The notes under the pieces were generated by a model. The model saw only the letters and a list, made by a program, of their open reading frames with translations, did not search any database and was not told where the DNA came from. DNA of 64,000 nucleotides from REEB95 sp035632055 (GTDB taxonomy: Bacteria; Pseudomonadota; Alphaproteobacteria; ATCC43930; CGMCC-115725), in assembly GCA_035632055.1 (NCBI GenBank), contig DASQHO010000054.1, positions 1 to 64,000 of the forward strand, written 5' to 3'. Position numbers and translations under genes: made by a program. This document shows, one piece after another, positions 42,223 to 51,228 of the stretch; positions within the stretch are counted from its first letter, which is position 1; every line of letters starts with the position of its first letter.

Positions 42223-43059
42223 ATGACGACCCGTGCCGTCGATGGCAGCACCGATCTTCCTTGGTCGATGGAGGAGATCCGATACCGCGATATCGCGCGT
42301 GACGCGGTCGAGGACGATACATTGTTGTTCCAGATTGTCGCGTCCGCTTCGTTCATCGAAATCACCTCGGACCTGTACACCGAAAATCTGATCGAATATT
42401 TCCGCGATGATCCCGAGTTGGTCAATTGGCTCGCGCATCATTGGGAACCTGAGGAGCTGCAGCACGGTGCAGCGCTCAAACGTTACGTCGAGACTGTCTG
42501 GCCGAATTTCGATTGGCAACGCGCCTATAGCGGCTTTTTCGCCGAATATTCGCGCTGCTGCTTGCTCGAAAATCTGGCGCCGACGCGTGCGCTCGAGATG
42601 GTGGCACGCTGCGTCGTCGAAACCGGCACCGCGAGCTTTTACCGAATGCTGGCCGAGGCGGCGCCAGAACCGATCTTGCGCCAGATCGCCAACAACATCG
42701 CAGCGGATGAGATCCGCCACTACAAGAATTTTTATTATTTCTTCCGCCGGTATCGCGCGAGCGAGCACCCGGGGCGCACCGCCGTGCTGAAGACGCTTTG
42801 GGACCGCGCGCAGGAGGTGGATACAGAGGACGCCTATATCGCCTTCAAGCATGTCTTTCTCGTCAGCAAACCAGGGGCAGAATTTCGGCCAACTGATTAC
42901 GAAACATTCCGCGTCGGCGTGCGCAGGATCGGCCGCACATATTTCCCCTATGACATGGCGCTGAAGATGTTCCTCAAACCGCTCAATTTGGCGCCGGTAA
43001 TCGGGCGAGTCGTGGTGCCATCGGCGGCGGCTGCGACGCGATTTCTGTTGCTGCGCTGA
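42223..43059 (+). CDS. ferritin-like diiron protein of unknown function
   Basis: The 278-residue protein is mostly helical and carries two E-x-x-H-type motifs, EPEELQHGAAL (about residues 76-86) and AADEIRHYKNFY (about 165-176), with a further Glu in CVVETGTASFY. That arrangement fits a diiron ferritin-like or acyl-ACP-desaturase-like fold. The basic C-terminus may interact with membrane or partner. The start has GGGAGAG upstream. It stands between the superoxide dismutase and a VOC gene. The reaction is unknown; an oxidase or desaturase-type role is possible. Confidence 0.6.
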   Translation: MTTRAVDGSTDLPWSMEEIRYRDIARDAVEDDTLLFQIVASASFIEITSDLYTENLIEYFRDDPELVNWLAHHWEPEELQHGAALKRYVETVWPNFDWQRAYSGFFAEYSRCCLLENLAPTRALEMVARCVVETGTASFYRMLAEAAPEPILRQIANNIAADEIRHYKNFYYFFRRYRASEHPGRTAVLKTLWDRAQEVDTEDAYIAFKHVFLVSKPGAEFRPTDYETFRVGVRRIGRTYFPYDMALKMFLKPLNLAPVIGRVVVPSAAAATRFLLLR

Positions 43060-43142
43060 GGGTTGTCCGTTCGAGGTCGCTGATTGTACAATTCGCCGAA
43101 AACGCGCCCCAAAGGCCGGAAAAGCTCGGACGGAGGAACGCG

Positions 43143-43655
43143 ATGTCGGACCATGCGATCGCCCACGCGAAGGCCGCGCCGGCGCTCAAACTTAAATTCC
43201 TTTCGCACGGAACGCTGGAATCAACCGATCTCGATTTCTCGCGGCGCTTCTACGAGGAATTTCTTGGTCTCGACGTCGTCCGCACCAGCCCGATCTCGCT
43301 GATGATCCGCTTGGGCGGCGAGAACACCATCGCCGTGGTGAAGTGCAAGACCAAGCAGCCGATGAATCTGCTGGCGCATAACGGCCTCGACGTCGAAACC
43401 CAGGAAGAGGTCGATGCTGCCTACAAAACGGTGGTCGAGCAAGCCGACAAGTGGAAGCTCAAGAAGATTTCGAAGCCGTTGCTCCAGCACGGCACATACA
43501 GCTTCTACTTCTGGGATTGCGACGACAATTGCTGGGAGATTCTGACAAATCCGAAGGGCGGTTATTCCTGGCTCTTTGGTCTCGGCGATCTCGAAGGCAA
43601 AGGCCACCAAGACAAGAATTTTGCGCGGCCGGGCGTCAAGACATCGTTGGCATAA
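43143..43655 (+). CDS. VOC family protein (glyoxalase/extradiol dioxygenase fold)
   Basis: The 170-residue protein has the vicinal oxygen chelate fold: HGTLESTDLDFSRRFYEEFL starts the first beta-alpha-beta-beta-beta unit (His metal ligand) and YSFYFWDCDDNCWEIL (about 121-136) gives the glutamate ligand. Such proteins are glyoxalases, dioxygenases or isomerases. The substrate cannot be told. GGAGG precedes ATG 43143. It is convergent with the first class II aldolase, six bases from it, and may belong to the catabolic group. Confidence 0.8.
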   Translation: MSDHAIAHAKAAPALKLKFLSHGTLESTDLDFSRRFYEEFLGLDVVRTSPISLMIRLGGENTIAVVKCKTKQPMNLLAHNGLDVETQEEVDAAYKTVVEQADKWKLKKISKPLLQHGTYSFYFWDCDDNCWEILTNPKGGYSWLFGLGDLEGKGHQDKNFARPGVKTSLA

Positions 43656-43661
43656 ATACGC

Positions 43662-44399
43662 CTAGCTGCGCCGCATGAAGGCGACGCCGGCGCGATTGCA
43701 CCATCCTTCCCAGGCGCGATCGAAACCCTCCGCCGGCTTACCCTTGGCCTGACGCGCCAGAATCTTGTCAAGCTCGCCTGCCGACAGAAAATTGATCGGC
43801 TTGCCGAAGCGTAGCGCATCCAATTGCAGGTGCGCATTTACCTCGAGGTAGACGGCGATGTAAACCGCCTCGCGCAGCGAGCGGCCGATGACGACCGAGC
43901 CATGACCGCGCATTAGTGCAGCGGTGCCAGTGCCGACGGCGCGTGCCAAGTCGCGACCTTGCGCCATGTCACTCACTAGCATGTCAGTGTCGCCGAAGCG
44001 TTCGCGCGGTTCCCAGATCGGTACGCGCGCGCCGATCGTTGCCGCCATATGCAGCACCGGCCTCAGCGTCTCGCCGACAATACCGAAAGGAATGGCCGAC
44101 GAGCTGTGGCTGTGTACAACGGCGTTGATTTCGGGCCGCGCTTCGTAAAGCGCACCGTGGATAAAGCGCTCGTTATACGGTCGTCGGCCGCGCGCATCGA
44201 TCGCTTCGCCATCGAGTACGAACTCCATGATGTCGGCGGCCTGAATACATTCAGGTGGCCGCGCCCGTGATAGCAGATAGTGCTGCGGATTGTCGGGATG
44301 CCGCGCGCTGACATGACCAAAGCCGTCGACCACACCTTGCGCCGCAAGGATGCGGTTGGCGGCAACCAAATCTTCGATCACGTCGTCCAAGGCGGCCAT
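43662..44399 (-). CDS. class II aldolase/adducin family protein (1)
   Basis: The 245-residue protein has class II aldolase metal motifs: FGHVSARHPD (about residues 31-40), AVVHSHSSSAIPFG with two ligand histidines (about 94-107) and LMRGHGSVVIG with the third (about 153-163). These enzymes cleave C-C bonds, or decarboxylate or dehydrate related substrates, using a divalent metal. ATG 44399 gives the family N-terminus. It is on the opposite strand from the amidohydrolase and second aldolase that follow at 44540. Confidence 0.87.
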   Translation of the reverse strand: MAALDDVIEDLVAANRILAAQGVVDGFGHVSARHPDNPQHYLLSRARPPECIQAADIMEFVLDGEAIDARGRRPYNERFIHGALYEARPEINAVVHSHSSSAIPFGIVGETLRPVLHMAATIGARVPIWEPRERFGDTDMLVSDMAQGRDLARAVGTGTAALMRGHGSVVIGRSLREAVYIAVYLEVNAHLQLDALRFGKPINFLSAGELDKILARQAKGKPAEGFDRAWEGWCNRAGVAFMRRS

Positions 44400-44539
44400 A
44401 ATCGCTCCCGTCGATGGGCCGCCCATCATGGGCAAAGTGGGAACGATGTCAATTTGCGTGGCTGCATTTGGCGATTGCCTATGGACAAGATTGCGCCGCC
44501 GCCGGAATAGTAACGCGCAAACGGGGGTGTCCGCGCGCG

Positions 44540-45559
44540 ATGAAAAAGATCGACATCTTTCCGCACATCTTTCCCAAACCGTATTTCGACAGGATGGTCG
44601 AAATCGTTCCTAGCAAGGATGCAATCCGGCGCTGGACCAACATTCCAGTGCTTTACGATTTGGAAAAGCGCCTGAGGATGATGGACGACTTCGAGCAGTA
44701 TCAGCAGGTGCTGACGCTATCGATGCCGGCAATCGAATATGTCGCGCCGCCCGACCAATCGCCGGCGCTGGCGCGGCTGGCAAATGACGGCATGCATGAC
44801 ATCTGCGCGCGGCATCCCGACCGGTTCCCGGCCTGGGTCGCATCGGTGCCGATGAACAACGTCAAGGCGGCGCTCGACGAGATTGGCCGCGCGGTCGAAA
44901 AGCTCGGCGCCAAAGGCATCCAGATTTTCACCAACGTCAACGGCCGGCCGCTGGACGACCCCGAATTTTCACCGATCTTCGAGAAAATGCATTCCTACGA
45001 CTTGCCGATCTGGATGCATCCGACGCGAGGCCAGAAATTCGCCGACTATCCAACTGAGAAAAGCTCGCGCTTCGACATTTGGTGGGTCTTCGGCTGGCCC
45101 TATGAGACTTCGGCGGCGATGGCGCGGATGGTTTTTTCCGGCTTCTTCGACCGCTGGCCCAAATTGAAGATCATCACCCATCACATGGGTGCCATGGCCC
45201 CGTTTCTCGAAGCGCGCATTGGGCTCGGTCTCGATCAGCTTGGCTCGCGCGAGGGCGCCGAAGAGAGCTATCGCCAGATTGTCGTCGATATGAAGGCCAA
45301 GGGTAAACGGCCGGTCGATTATTTCCGCCAGTTTTACGCCGACACCTCAATCAACGGCTCGCGTGCGGGGATGGAGTGCGGCTTGAGTTTCTTCGGCATT
45401 GACCACTGTCTGTTCGGCACTGATTGCCCATTCGATCCCGAAGGCGGGCCACTCTTCATCCGCGAGATCATCAAGGCAACAGACGCGATGAATCTGTCGG
45501 CGGTCGACCGCGAGAAGATTTATTCAGGCAATGCGATGCGTCTGTTGCGGCTGACTTGA
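44540..45559 (+). CDS. amidohydrolase family 2 protein, altered HxH motif
   Basis: The 339-residue protein resembles the ACMSD/resorcylate-decarboxylase branch of TIM-barrel amidohydrolases. Metal sites seen are His in IWMHPTRG, His-His in KIITHHMGA and Asp in LFGTDCPFD. The usual N-terminal HxH is replaced by FPH (DIFPHIFPK), so the first metal ligand is a Phe. Decarboxylases of this family often use one metal, so it may still work. It is followed by the second aldolase after two bases and may form a two-step pathway with it. Confidence 0.82.
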   Translation: MKKIDIFPHIFPKPYFDRMVEIVPSKDAIRRWTNIPVLYDLEKRLRMMDDFEQYQQVLTLSMPAIEYVAPPDQSPALARLANDGMHDICARHPDRFPAWVASVPMNNVKAALDEIGRAVEKLGAKGIQIFTNVNGRPLDDPEFSPIFEKMHSYDLPIWMHPTRGQKFADYPTEKSSRFDIWWVFGWPYETSAAMARMVFSGFFDRWPKLKIITHHMGAMAPFLEARIGLGLDQLGSREGAEESYRQIVVDMKAKGKRPVDYFRQFYADTSINGSRAGMECGLSFFGIDHCLFGTDCPFDPEGGPLFIREIIKATDAMNLSAVDREKIYSGNAMRLLRLT

Positions 45560-45561
45560 CC

Positions 45562-46323
45562 ATGACTGCCACCGGTCGCACGAAGAAATCCCCGCGGCTG
45601 CCGACCGCCGGCTGCGATCTCATCGACGCGCTCGTTATCGCTAACCGAATCCTGTTCGATTACGACGTGGTCGATGCCTTCGGCCATATCAGCGTGCGTC
45701 ACGACCGCGACCCGACGAATTTCCTGATGTCGCGACACTTGGCGCCCGGCCTGGTGACGGCAAAAGATATCGTCACCTTCGATCTCGAGGCCAATGCGGT
45801 GGCCAATCCGGCGAAGCGTTATTACAGCGAGCGCTTCATTCACAGCGAAATTTACAAGCGCAGACTTGACGTGGTCGCGATCGTGCATTGCCACGCCCCG
45901 TCGCTGATTCCATTCGGCGCGACGCGGACGAAGCTGCGGCCAATTTACCACATGAGCGCTTTTCTCGGTGCCGGCACGCCGGTATTCGACATTCGCGACG
46001 CGGCGGGCATGACCGACATGCTGATTCGTACGCCGGCGCTCGGTGCGGCTCTGGCCGAAACGTTGGCTGATAAGCCGTTGGTGCTGATGCGCGGCCACGG
46101 CGCAACGATAGTCGGCAACGGCATTTCACAAGTCGTCTACCGCGCGATCTATGCGCGGTTGAACGCGTCATTGCAGATGGACTCGCTCAAGCTTGGCACA
46201 CCAATCTACTTGGCACGCGAAGAGGCAGAGAAAGCCGCCGCCTCGATGGATGGTTCGCTCGAACGCGCCTGGAATCTGTGGGTTGACGCGGCGCAGGCGA
46301 AGATGAAAAACCGCCGGGCCTGA
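45562..46323 (+). CDS. class II aldolase/adducin family protein (2)
   Basis: The 253-residue protein carries class II aldolase motifs FGHISVRHDRDP, AIVHCHAPSLIPFG (two histidine ligands) and LMRGHGATIVG (third). It is similar in layout to the aldolase at 43662-44399 but clearly diverged, so this is a pair of paralogues around an amidohydrolase. ATG 45562 is two bases after the amidohydrolase stop. Its stop codon lies in a hairpin that terminates the convergent gene downstream. Confidence 0.87.
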   Translation: MTATGRTKKSPRLPTAGCDLIDALVIANRILFDYDVVDAFGHISVRHDRDPTNFLMSRHLAPGLVTAKDIVTFDLEANAVANPAKRYYSERFIHSEIYKRRLDVVAIVHCHAPSLIPFGATRTKLRPIYHMSAFLGAGTPVFDIRDAAGMTDMLIRTPALGAALAETLADKPLVLMRGHGATIVGNGISQVVYRAIYARLNASLQMDSLKLGTPIYLAREEAEKAAASMDGSLERAWNLWVDAAQAKMKNRRA

Positions 46324-46336
46324 AATGACCCGGCGG
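46306..46336 (-). terminator. intrinsic terminator of the small secreted-protein gene
   Basis: CCGCCGGG (46311-46318) pairs perfectly with CCCGGCGG (46329-46336) around ten bases. On the minus strand it is followed by TTTTT (46306-46310 complement), a classic Rho-independent terminator for the gene at 46344-46646. The stem overlaps the stop codon region of the convergent aldolase. Confidence 0.8.
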
Positions 46337-46343
46337 CGGCGCG

Positions 46344-46646
46344 TCAGTCGCCTTCCTGCATAACCTGGCCGGCCGGCGACAGAACGACGAATACTTGGCT
46401 GCCGCCCTTCATGGCGGTGGCGTGCCAATAATTGTCGCAGCCTTTCCGCAGGTCTTGGACCATTGTATAGCCCGCAGCCTCCATCTTTTTCTTGGCCTGC
46501 GGCAACGTCGAACCGTCGATTTTATCCTCGGGCGCACAATTGTTGCGCACCTGCGACTGCGCCATGGCGGGCAGCACGGAAGGTGCGGCCGTGATAATCG
46601 CCGCGCCGGCGGCAAGAACGATGAAGCGGTGTTTGAGGGTCATCAT
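46344..46646 (-). CDS. small secreted protein, PepSY-like
   Basis: The 100-residue protein has a signal peptide (about residues 1-30, ending AMAQ) and a mature domain with helix TLPQAKKKMEAAGYTMVQDL and strands WHATAMKGGSQVFVVLSPAG. That is the layout of small periplasmic PepSY-like proteins, as in the protein at 27876-28334. A second ATG follows the first. A strong terminator lies right after it. Two cysteines (in NNCAPED and KGCDN) could form a disulphide. Function unknown. Confidence 0.65.
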   Translation of the reverse strand: MMTLKHRFIVLAAGAAIITAAPSVLPAMAQSQVRNNCAPEDKIDGSTLPQAKKKMEAAGYTMVQDLRKGCDNYWHATAMKGGSQVFVVLSPAGQVMQEGD

Positions 46647-46788
46647 ATGAGCCTTTCGAAATATGAGAGGTGGTTGGATTACGACCGCGAATTGCGGCAG
46701 GATTCGGGAAGGGATTTTAGCGGTTTAGCGCCGTGGAATCACATCGTCACAGCTAAGTTACACGCTGAATTGGTGGATTAAATTTTTG
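46647..46788. other. upstream region of the small secreted-protein gene
   Basis: No gene is supported. It should hold the promoter for the minus-strand gene starting at 46646, but no standard -35/-10 pair or box is clear. Confidence 0.3.
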
Positions 46789-46920
46789 CGACCGATGGCT
46801 TTAGCGAGAACAGAGCGAGCGGTCGTATGACGCGCGAGCCCCGCCAGGGAGCCTGCGGCCGCAGGGACGATAGCGGGGCTCATTGGGTGGCTTGAAGCTC
46901 ACCGCCCGACCACAAGGTCG
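46789..46920. ncRNA. highly structured non-coding element, possible RNA gene or riboregulator
   Basis: Four nested or adjacent hairpins lie in 132 bases: CGACCG/CGGTCG (46789-46794, 46820-46825); GAGCCCCGC/GCGGGGCTC (46836-46844, 46873-46881), which encloses the 14-base palindrome CCTGCGGCCGCAGG (46852-46865); a pair around GCTTGAAGC; and CGACC/GGTCG (46907-46911, 46916-46920). No protein is read through it. The strand is unknown. It lies between divergent genes, about 230 bases before the CocE hydrolase. The density of pairing is unusual, but I cannot match it to a known RNA family. Confidence 0.35.
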
Positions 46921-47153
46921 AGCCTTCATCTGGGCGTTGATCCGACTGATCAGGTGGAGTCATGCAGTTTGAGCATCCTCCATCGTGGTTACGCCATCTC
47001 CAAGGCTAATCCCTCTGACGCAATCGTCAACGGGCGAAATATGAAATCGTCGGCAATTTTCTGTCCAAGTTGCACGCGTTGCTCGGCGCGACTACGGTTT
47101 GTCGAACGCGCTCGCAATCCGGCTGTCAGCACCGGAGCCCGCGGGGAGGGATC
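46921..47153. other. 233 bases between the structured element and the CocE hydrolase
   Basis: No gene or clear promoter is supported. A TTGAT/ATCAG pair at 46937-46953 has a seven-base spacer and does not fit FNR/FixK spacing. Confidence 0.3.
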
Positions 47154-48779
47154 ATGATCGAGGAAAAAGACGTCCGCGTCGCCATGCGCGACGGCGTCAA
47201 GATCGCCTTGCGCATCTACCGGCCGGAAGGCAGCGGACGGTTTCCGGCGCTGTTTGCCGCTTCGCCTTACCGTTACGACAACAATGAACTGCCGGCGCAG
47301 CCGATGTTCCTGTGGCGCGAAACCGGACCCGTCGAATGGTATGTCAGCCAGGGCTATGCCTATGTTCATGCCGATGTGCGCGGTTCCGGTTTTTCCGACG
47401 GAGTCTATCGGTTCCTCGACCGCGAGGAGCAGAAGGATCTTTACGAGTTGATCGAATGGATTGGGACGCAAAGCTGGTGCAACGGCAAGGTCGGCGGCAT
47501 CGGCCAATCGTACTATGCGATGACGCAATGGTTTATGGGCATCGAGAATCCGCCGCATCTCGCCTGTCTCGGCCTCTATGACGGGCTCAACGATCCCTAT
47601 CGCTATATGGGCTATCCCGGCGGCATCGAAGGCAATTTTCTGCCTTATTGGTTCAATGCCAGCGTCCGCGTCGCCAATCTCTATCCGGCAAACAAGCAGC
47701 ATCCGCGGCAGATGGCGTACGACATGCTGTTGGATGTGCAGAAGCATCCGCTTTACGACGATTATTGGAGGGAGCGCGCGGCAGTCGAGCGGCTCGATCA
47801 GATTAAGGTGCCGCTGTTCTCGATCGGTGTCTGGTCGAAGCAGGATCTGCATCTTGATGGCAATATCCGAGGCTTCCACGCAGCCAAAGGGCCGAAGAAG
47901 CTTGCCATCACCGGCACGCCGACTGCGTTTTCGTCGGCGACCGATTTCGCCGGCGTCGAGTTCCACAAAAAGTATCTGCTGCCGTTTTACGACATGTATT
48001 TGAAGGGCGCGAAAACCGGATTCGCCGCGCGGCCGAATGTCGAATACGTGTTGAAGAATTCGACCGTCACGCGGAGCTTCGAGACTTGGCCGCCGCCCGG
48101 TGTGCACCCGCGCTGCTTCTATCTTGCGCCCGGACCTTCGGGCAGCGTGGCTTCGCTCAATGATGGTGCGCTGGCCGACGCGGCGCCGAAGGATGGCGGT
48201 GGCACGACCTATTCCTATCCCAATCCGAAATGGGTGGTCGGCACGGTGGTGTTCGAGCCGACTGGTCCTGATCCGGCGCGCGGTGTGCTCACCTTCACCA
48301 GCGCGCCGCTCGCGTCGGATATCGAAATCGCCGGCCATGGCAAGGTCGTATTGCACGCCTCGACAACGCGCGACGACATCGATTTTTGCATCAAGATATC
48401 TGAGCAGTTCGCGCAAGACGCCGATGAGCGCGCCAAGGGCTCCCAGCCGCGCTACGCGATCGTTACCAAAGGCTGGCTCAGGGCCTCACACATGGATCGT
48501 GATGCCACGCGCGGCAGCGAGTTATGTCCGTGGTACACGCATGCAAAGGAGACCAAGCTTAAACCCGGCAAGGTCTATGCGATCGAGGTGCCGTTGGAGC
48601 CGATCGCGCATATATTCAAGGCCGGCAGCCGCATCCGGCTCGAGATCGCGCCCGGCGACTCAATGATCACCGACGGCCTGTTCGCGCACATCTATCGGCC
48701 GGACAAGATTGGCAGTGACACCATCTGGCACGACGCAGTGCATCCCTCAGCTCTGGTTCTGCCGGCGTTGCGCGGTTAA
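47154..48779 (+). CDS. CocE/NonD family hydrolase
   Basis: The 541-residue protein has the alpha/beta hydrolase plus jelly-roll layout of CocE/NonD esterases and acyl hydrolases. Family marks are VRVAMRDGVKIALRIYRP at the start, YVHADVRGSGFSDG, the nucleophile elbow GGIGQSYYAM with the serine, and a C-terminal beta domain (SRIRLEIAPGD). The expected GPWxHG-like histidine segment near residues 255-265 instead reads ITGTPTAFS, so the catalytic His is not obvious. ATG 47154 follows GGGGAGGG. It may hydrolyse esters or amides of the nearby catabolic pathway, but the substrate is unknown. Confidence 0.78.
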   Translation: MIEEKDVRVAMRDGVKIALRIYRPEGSGRFPALFAASPYRYDNNELPAQPMFLWRETGPVEWYVSQGYAYVHADVRGSGFSDGVYRFLDREEQKDLYELIEWIGTQSWCNGKVGGIGQSYYAMTQWFMGIENPPHLACLGLYDGLNDPYRYMGYPGGIEGNFLPYWFNASVRVANLYPANKQHPRQMAYDMLLDVQKHPLYDDYWRERAAVERLDQIKVPLFSIGVWSKQDLHLDGNIRGFHAAKGPKKLAITGTPTAFSSATDFAGVEFHKKYLLPFYDMYLKGAKTGFAARPNVEYVLKNSTVTRSFETWPPPGVHPRCFYLAPGPSGSVASLNDGALADAAPKDGGGTTYSYPNPKWVVGTVVFEPTGPDPARGVLTFTSAPLASDIEIAGHGKVVLHASTTRDDIDFCIKISEQFAQDADERAKGSQPRYAIVTKGWLRASHMDRDATRGSELCPWYTHAKETKLKPGKVYAIEVPLEPIAHIFKAGSRIRLEIAPGDSMITDGLFAHIYRPDKIGSDTIWHDAVHPSALVLPALRG

Positions 48780-48811
48780 TTCGAGCGCGTCGTTCGTCGA
48801 CGGCGCGGCCG

Positions 48812-49825
48812 TCAGTGGTAGCCGATATCGGAGCGCACCTTGCCGCGGAAGACCCAATACGACCAGGCGGTGTACATCAGAATCACCGGCAGCAGGAACA
48901 GCGTGCCGACGAGTAGAAAGGCCTGCGTGCTCGGTGACGATGCGGCCTGCCACAAGGTGAATTTGTAGGGCACGATCATCGGCCACAAGCTGATGGCGAT
49001 CCCGATATAGGACATGAGGAACAGGCCGACGGCGCCGATGAACGCCGCCGCTTCGGAACGATTATTGAGCGCGCGCCATTCCCACAACGCCACGAAAGCG
49101 GTGACGATCGGTACTGGTGAAAGAAGCGCGATATTCGGCCAAGCGAACCAGCGGTGGGCGATCTGCGGTTCCACAAGCGGGGTCCATAGGCTGACAACCG
49201 CTACAGCAAAAAACACGCCGACAAAACAGTAACGGCCGAGACGGCGCGCCCAATGCTGCAGGGCGCCCTCGGTCTTCATGATGAGCCAACCGGCGCCGAG
49301 CAGGCCATAGCCGAACAGCAACGCCAAGCCGATGAAGATCGAGAATGGCGTGAAGCAGTCCAGCGCACTGCCGCTGAATTGCCGGCCGTCGACCTGGAAG
49401 CCTTGGATGAACGCGCCGAGTACGACGCCCTGCGCAAAGGTTGCAACCGCCGAGCCATAGCAAAAGGCGTGATCCCAGAGGGTGCGGTGCTCAACGTCGC
49501 GATAATGGAACTCAAATGCGACACCACGGAAGATGAGGGCTAACAGCATCACCAGAATCGGGAAATAGACTGCTGGCAGGATGATGGCAAAGGCGAGTGG
49601 AAATGCCGCCATCAGGCCAACGCTGCCGAGCACAAGCCACGTCTCGTTGCCGTCCCAGACCGGCGCGATCGAGTTCATGGCGAGGTTGCGCGCTATGCGA
49701 TCGGGCGCGAAGCCGTAGAGGATACCGACGCCGAGATCGAAGCCGTCGAACAGCACGTAATAAAAGACGCCGAAGCCGAGGATCAATGTCCATAACGGGA
49801 CGAAATCGAATGGCAGCACCGTCAT
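48812..49825 (-). CDS. cydB: cytochrome bd oxidase subunit II
   Basis: The 337-residue membrane protein matches CydB: FDGFDLGVGILY near residue 27, NSIAPVWDGNETWLVL, and VSLWTPLVEPQIAHRW later, with about eight hydrophobic segments. It is the second subunit of a quinol oxidase. Its ATG overlaps the cydA stop by four bases. No third small subunit (CydX) was identified between it and the downstream hydrolase. Confidence 0.95.
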   Translation of the reverse strand: MTVLPFDFVPLWTLILGFGVFYYVLFDGFDLGVGILYGFAPDRIARNLAMNSIAPVWDGNETWLVLGSVGLMAAFPLAFAIILPAVYFPILVMLLALIFRGVAFEFHYRDVEHRTLWDHAFCYGSAVATFAQGVVLGAFIQGFQVDGRQFSGSALDCFTPFSIFIGLALLFGYGLLGAGWLIMKTEGALQHWARRLGRYCFVGVFFAVAVVSLWTPLVEPQIAHRWFAWPNIALLSPVPIVTAFVALWEWRALNNRSEAAAFIGAVGLFLMSYIGIAISLWPMIVPYKFTLWQAASSPSTQAFLLVGTLFLLPVILMYTAWSYWVFRGKVRSDIGYH

Positions 49826-51228
49826 GGTGTGTCCTCCGCGTCGGCAACTGGCAGGGCACGAATCGGTCCTTCCGGTCGGCCGCTGGCGATTGGCTCGCTT
49901 GGCACTTCGGCCGGTCCCCGTCGTATGACGCGCGCCATCATCATCAGGCCGACCGGATAGATCAGCAGATAGACCAGAACGTAGCCCGCGAGCGAGAGCA
50001 CGACGTCGGCGCCGGTCAGTGCCGGTGTTACAGAATCGGCGGTGCGCAGGAGGCCATAGACGGTCCATGGTTGCCGTCCGACCTCGGTCGTGGTCCAGCC
50101 GGCGATGACGGCGATGAAGCCGGCTGGCGAGGCAAGCTCGCAAAGGCCCAGGAACCAAGCAGCATGCAGCCGATCACGCGCTCTAAGCCACCAGCTCGTG
50201 GCGACCAAGGCCAACATCAGCAGCCCAATGCCGACCATGACACGAAAGGCAAAGAATGGGATCGCCACCGGAGGCCACTGATCGCGCGGCCAGTTCGTGA
50301 GGCCGCGAACGACGCCGTTAAGGTCGTGCGTCAGGATCAGGCTGCCAAGATCGGGAATCTCGATCGTGTCGCGGTTGGTTGCGTTCGTCTGGTCTGGAAT
50401 TGCGAATAAGATTAGGGGCATGTGGCTTTGCGTATCCCAGTCGCCTTCCATCGCCGCAACCTTGGCCGGCTGATATGCGAGCGTGTTGAGCCCATGCTGA
50501 TCGCCGAGGACGATCTGCAGCGGCACCAGCACGGTCAAGAGCCACAGGGTCATCGATAGCATGACGCGGCTTTCCTCGACAAAGCGGCCGCGCCGCAAAT
50601 AGTAGGCAGCGACGCCGATGACGACAAATCCGGTGGTGACATAAAAGCCAACAACAGTATGTGCAAAGCGATATGGGAAGGATGGATTGAAGATGATCCG
50701 CAGCCAGTCGGCTGGAAAGAACCGCCCGTCGATCACGACGTAACCCGACGGCGTCTGCATCCAGCTGTTGGCGGCAAGAATCCAGAACGCCGAGAACAAA
50801 GTCCCCACGGCAACCATGAGCGCCGCTACGAAATGCGCCCACCGCGGCACCAGCTTGCGGCCGAACAGCAGCACGCCGAGGAACGCTGATTCGAGGAAAA
50901 ACGCCATGATACCTTCGTAGGCGAAAAGCGGAGATAGCACGTTCGCCGTGACGTCGGCGTAACGGCTCCAGTTGGTGCCGATTTGGAACGGCATGACAAC
51001 GCCCGAAACGACGCCCATGCCGAAGGCAATCGCGAAAATGCGAATCCAAAAAGTTGAGAGACGGAGATAAACGTCACGGCCCGTTGCGAGATGCAAGCCT
51101 TCGAGCAATGCGATGAACGAAGCAGTGCCGATGGTGAAAGCGGGCAGCAGGATGTGCCAGGCGATGACCCAGGCGAATTGAAGCCGCGAAAGCAACAGCG
51201 GGCTAAGCGCCGCCACGGTTGTTGACAT
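49822..51228 (-). CDS. cydA: cytochrome bd oxidase subunit I (short Q-loop type)
   Basis: The 468-residue protein carries CydA haem-binding segments: His in WHILLPAFTIG near the N-terminus, GMGVVSGVVMPFQIGTNW, FPYRFAHTVVGFY and the Q-loop region, which is short as in the cyanide-insensitive (CioA) branch. It oxidises quinol and reduces oxygen with high affinity. ATG 51228 has GGAG eight bases upstream and is preferred to ATG 51240. No FixK box was found upstream of it, so control by the FixLJ-FixK module is not supported here. Confidence 0.94.
   Translation of the reverse strand: MSTTVAALSPLLLSRLQFAWVIAWHILLPAFTIGTASFIALLEGLHLATGRDVYLRLSTFWIRIFAIAFGMGVVSGVVMPFQIGTNWSRYADVTANVLSPLFAYEGIMAFFLESAFLGVLLFGRKLVPRWAHFVAALMVAVGTLFSAFWILAANSWMQTPSGYVVIDGRFFPADWLRIIFNPSFPYRFAHTVVGFYVTTGFVVIGVAAYYLRRGRFVEESRVMLSMTLWLLTVLVPLQIVLGDQHGLNTLAYQPAKVAAMEGDWDTQSHMPLILFAIPDQTNATNRDTIEIPDLGSLILTHDLNGVVRGLTNWPRDQWPPVAIPFFAFRVMVGIGLLMLALVATSWWLRARDRLHAAWFLGLCELASPAGFIAVIAGWTTTEVGRQPWTVYGLLRTADSVTPALTGADVVLSLAGYVLVYLLIYPVGLMMMARVIRRGPAEVPSEPIASGRPEGPIRALPVADAEDTP

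Noticed and set aside
46937..46953. FixK/FNR box near the CocE hydrolase
   Set aside because: TTGAT and ATCAG are seven bases apart instead of four, so it does not fit the consensus.
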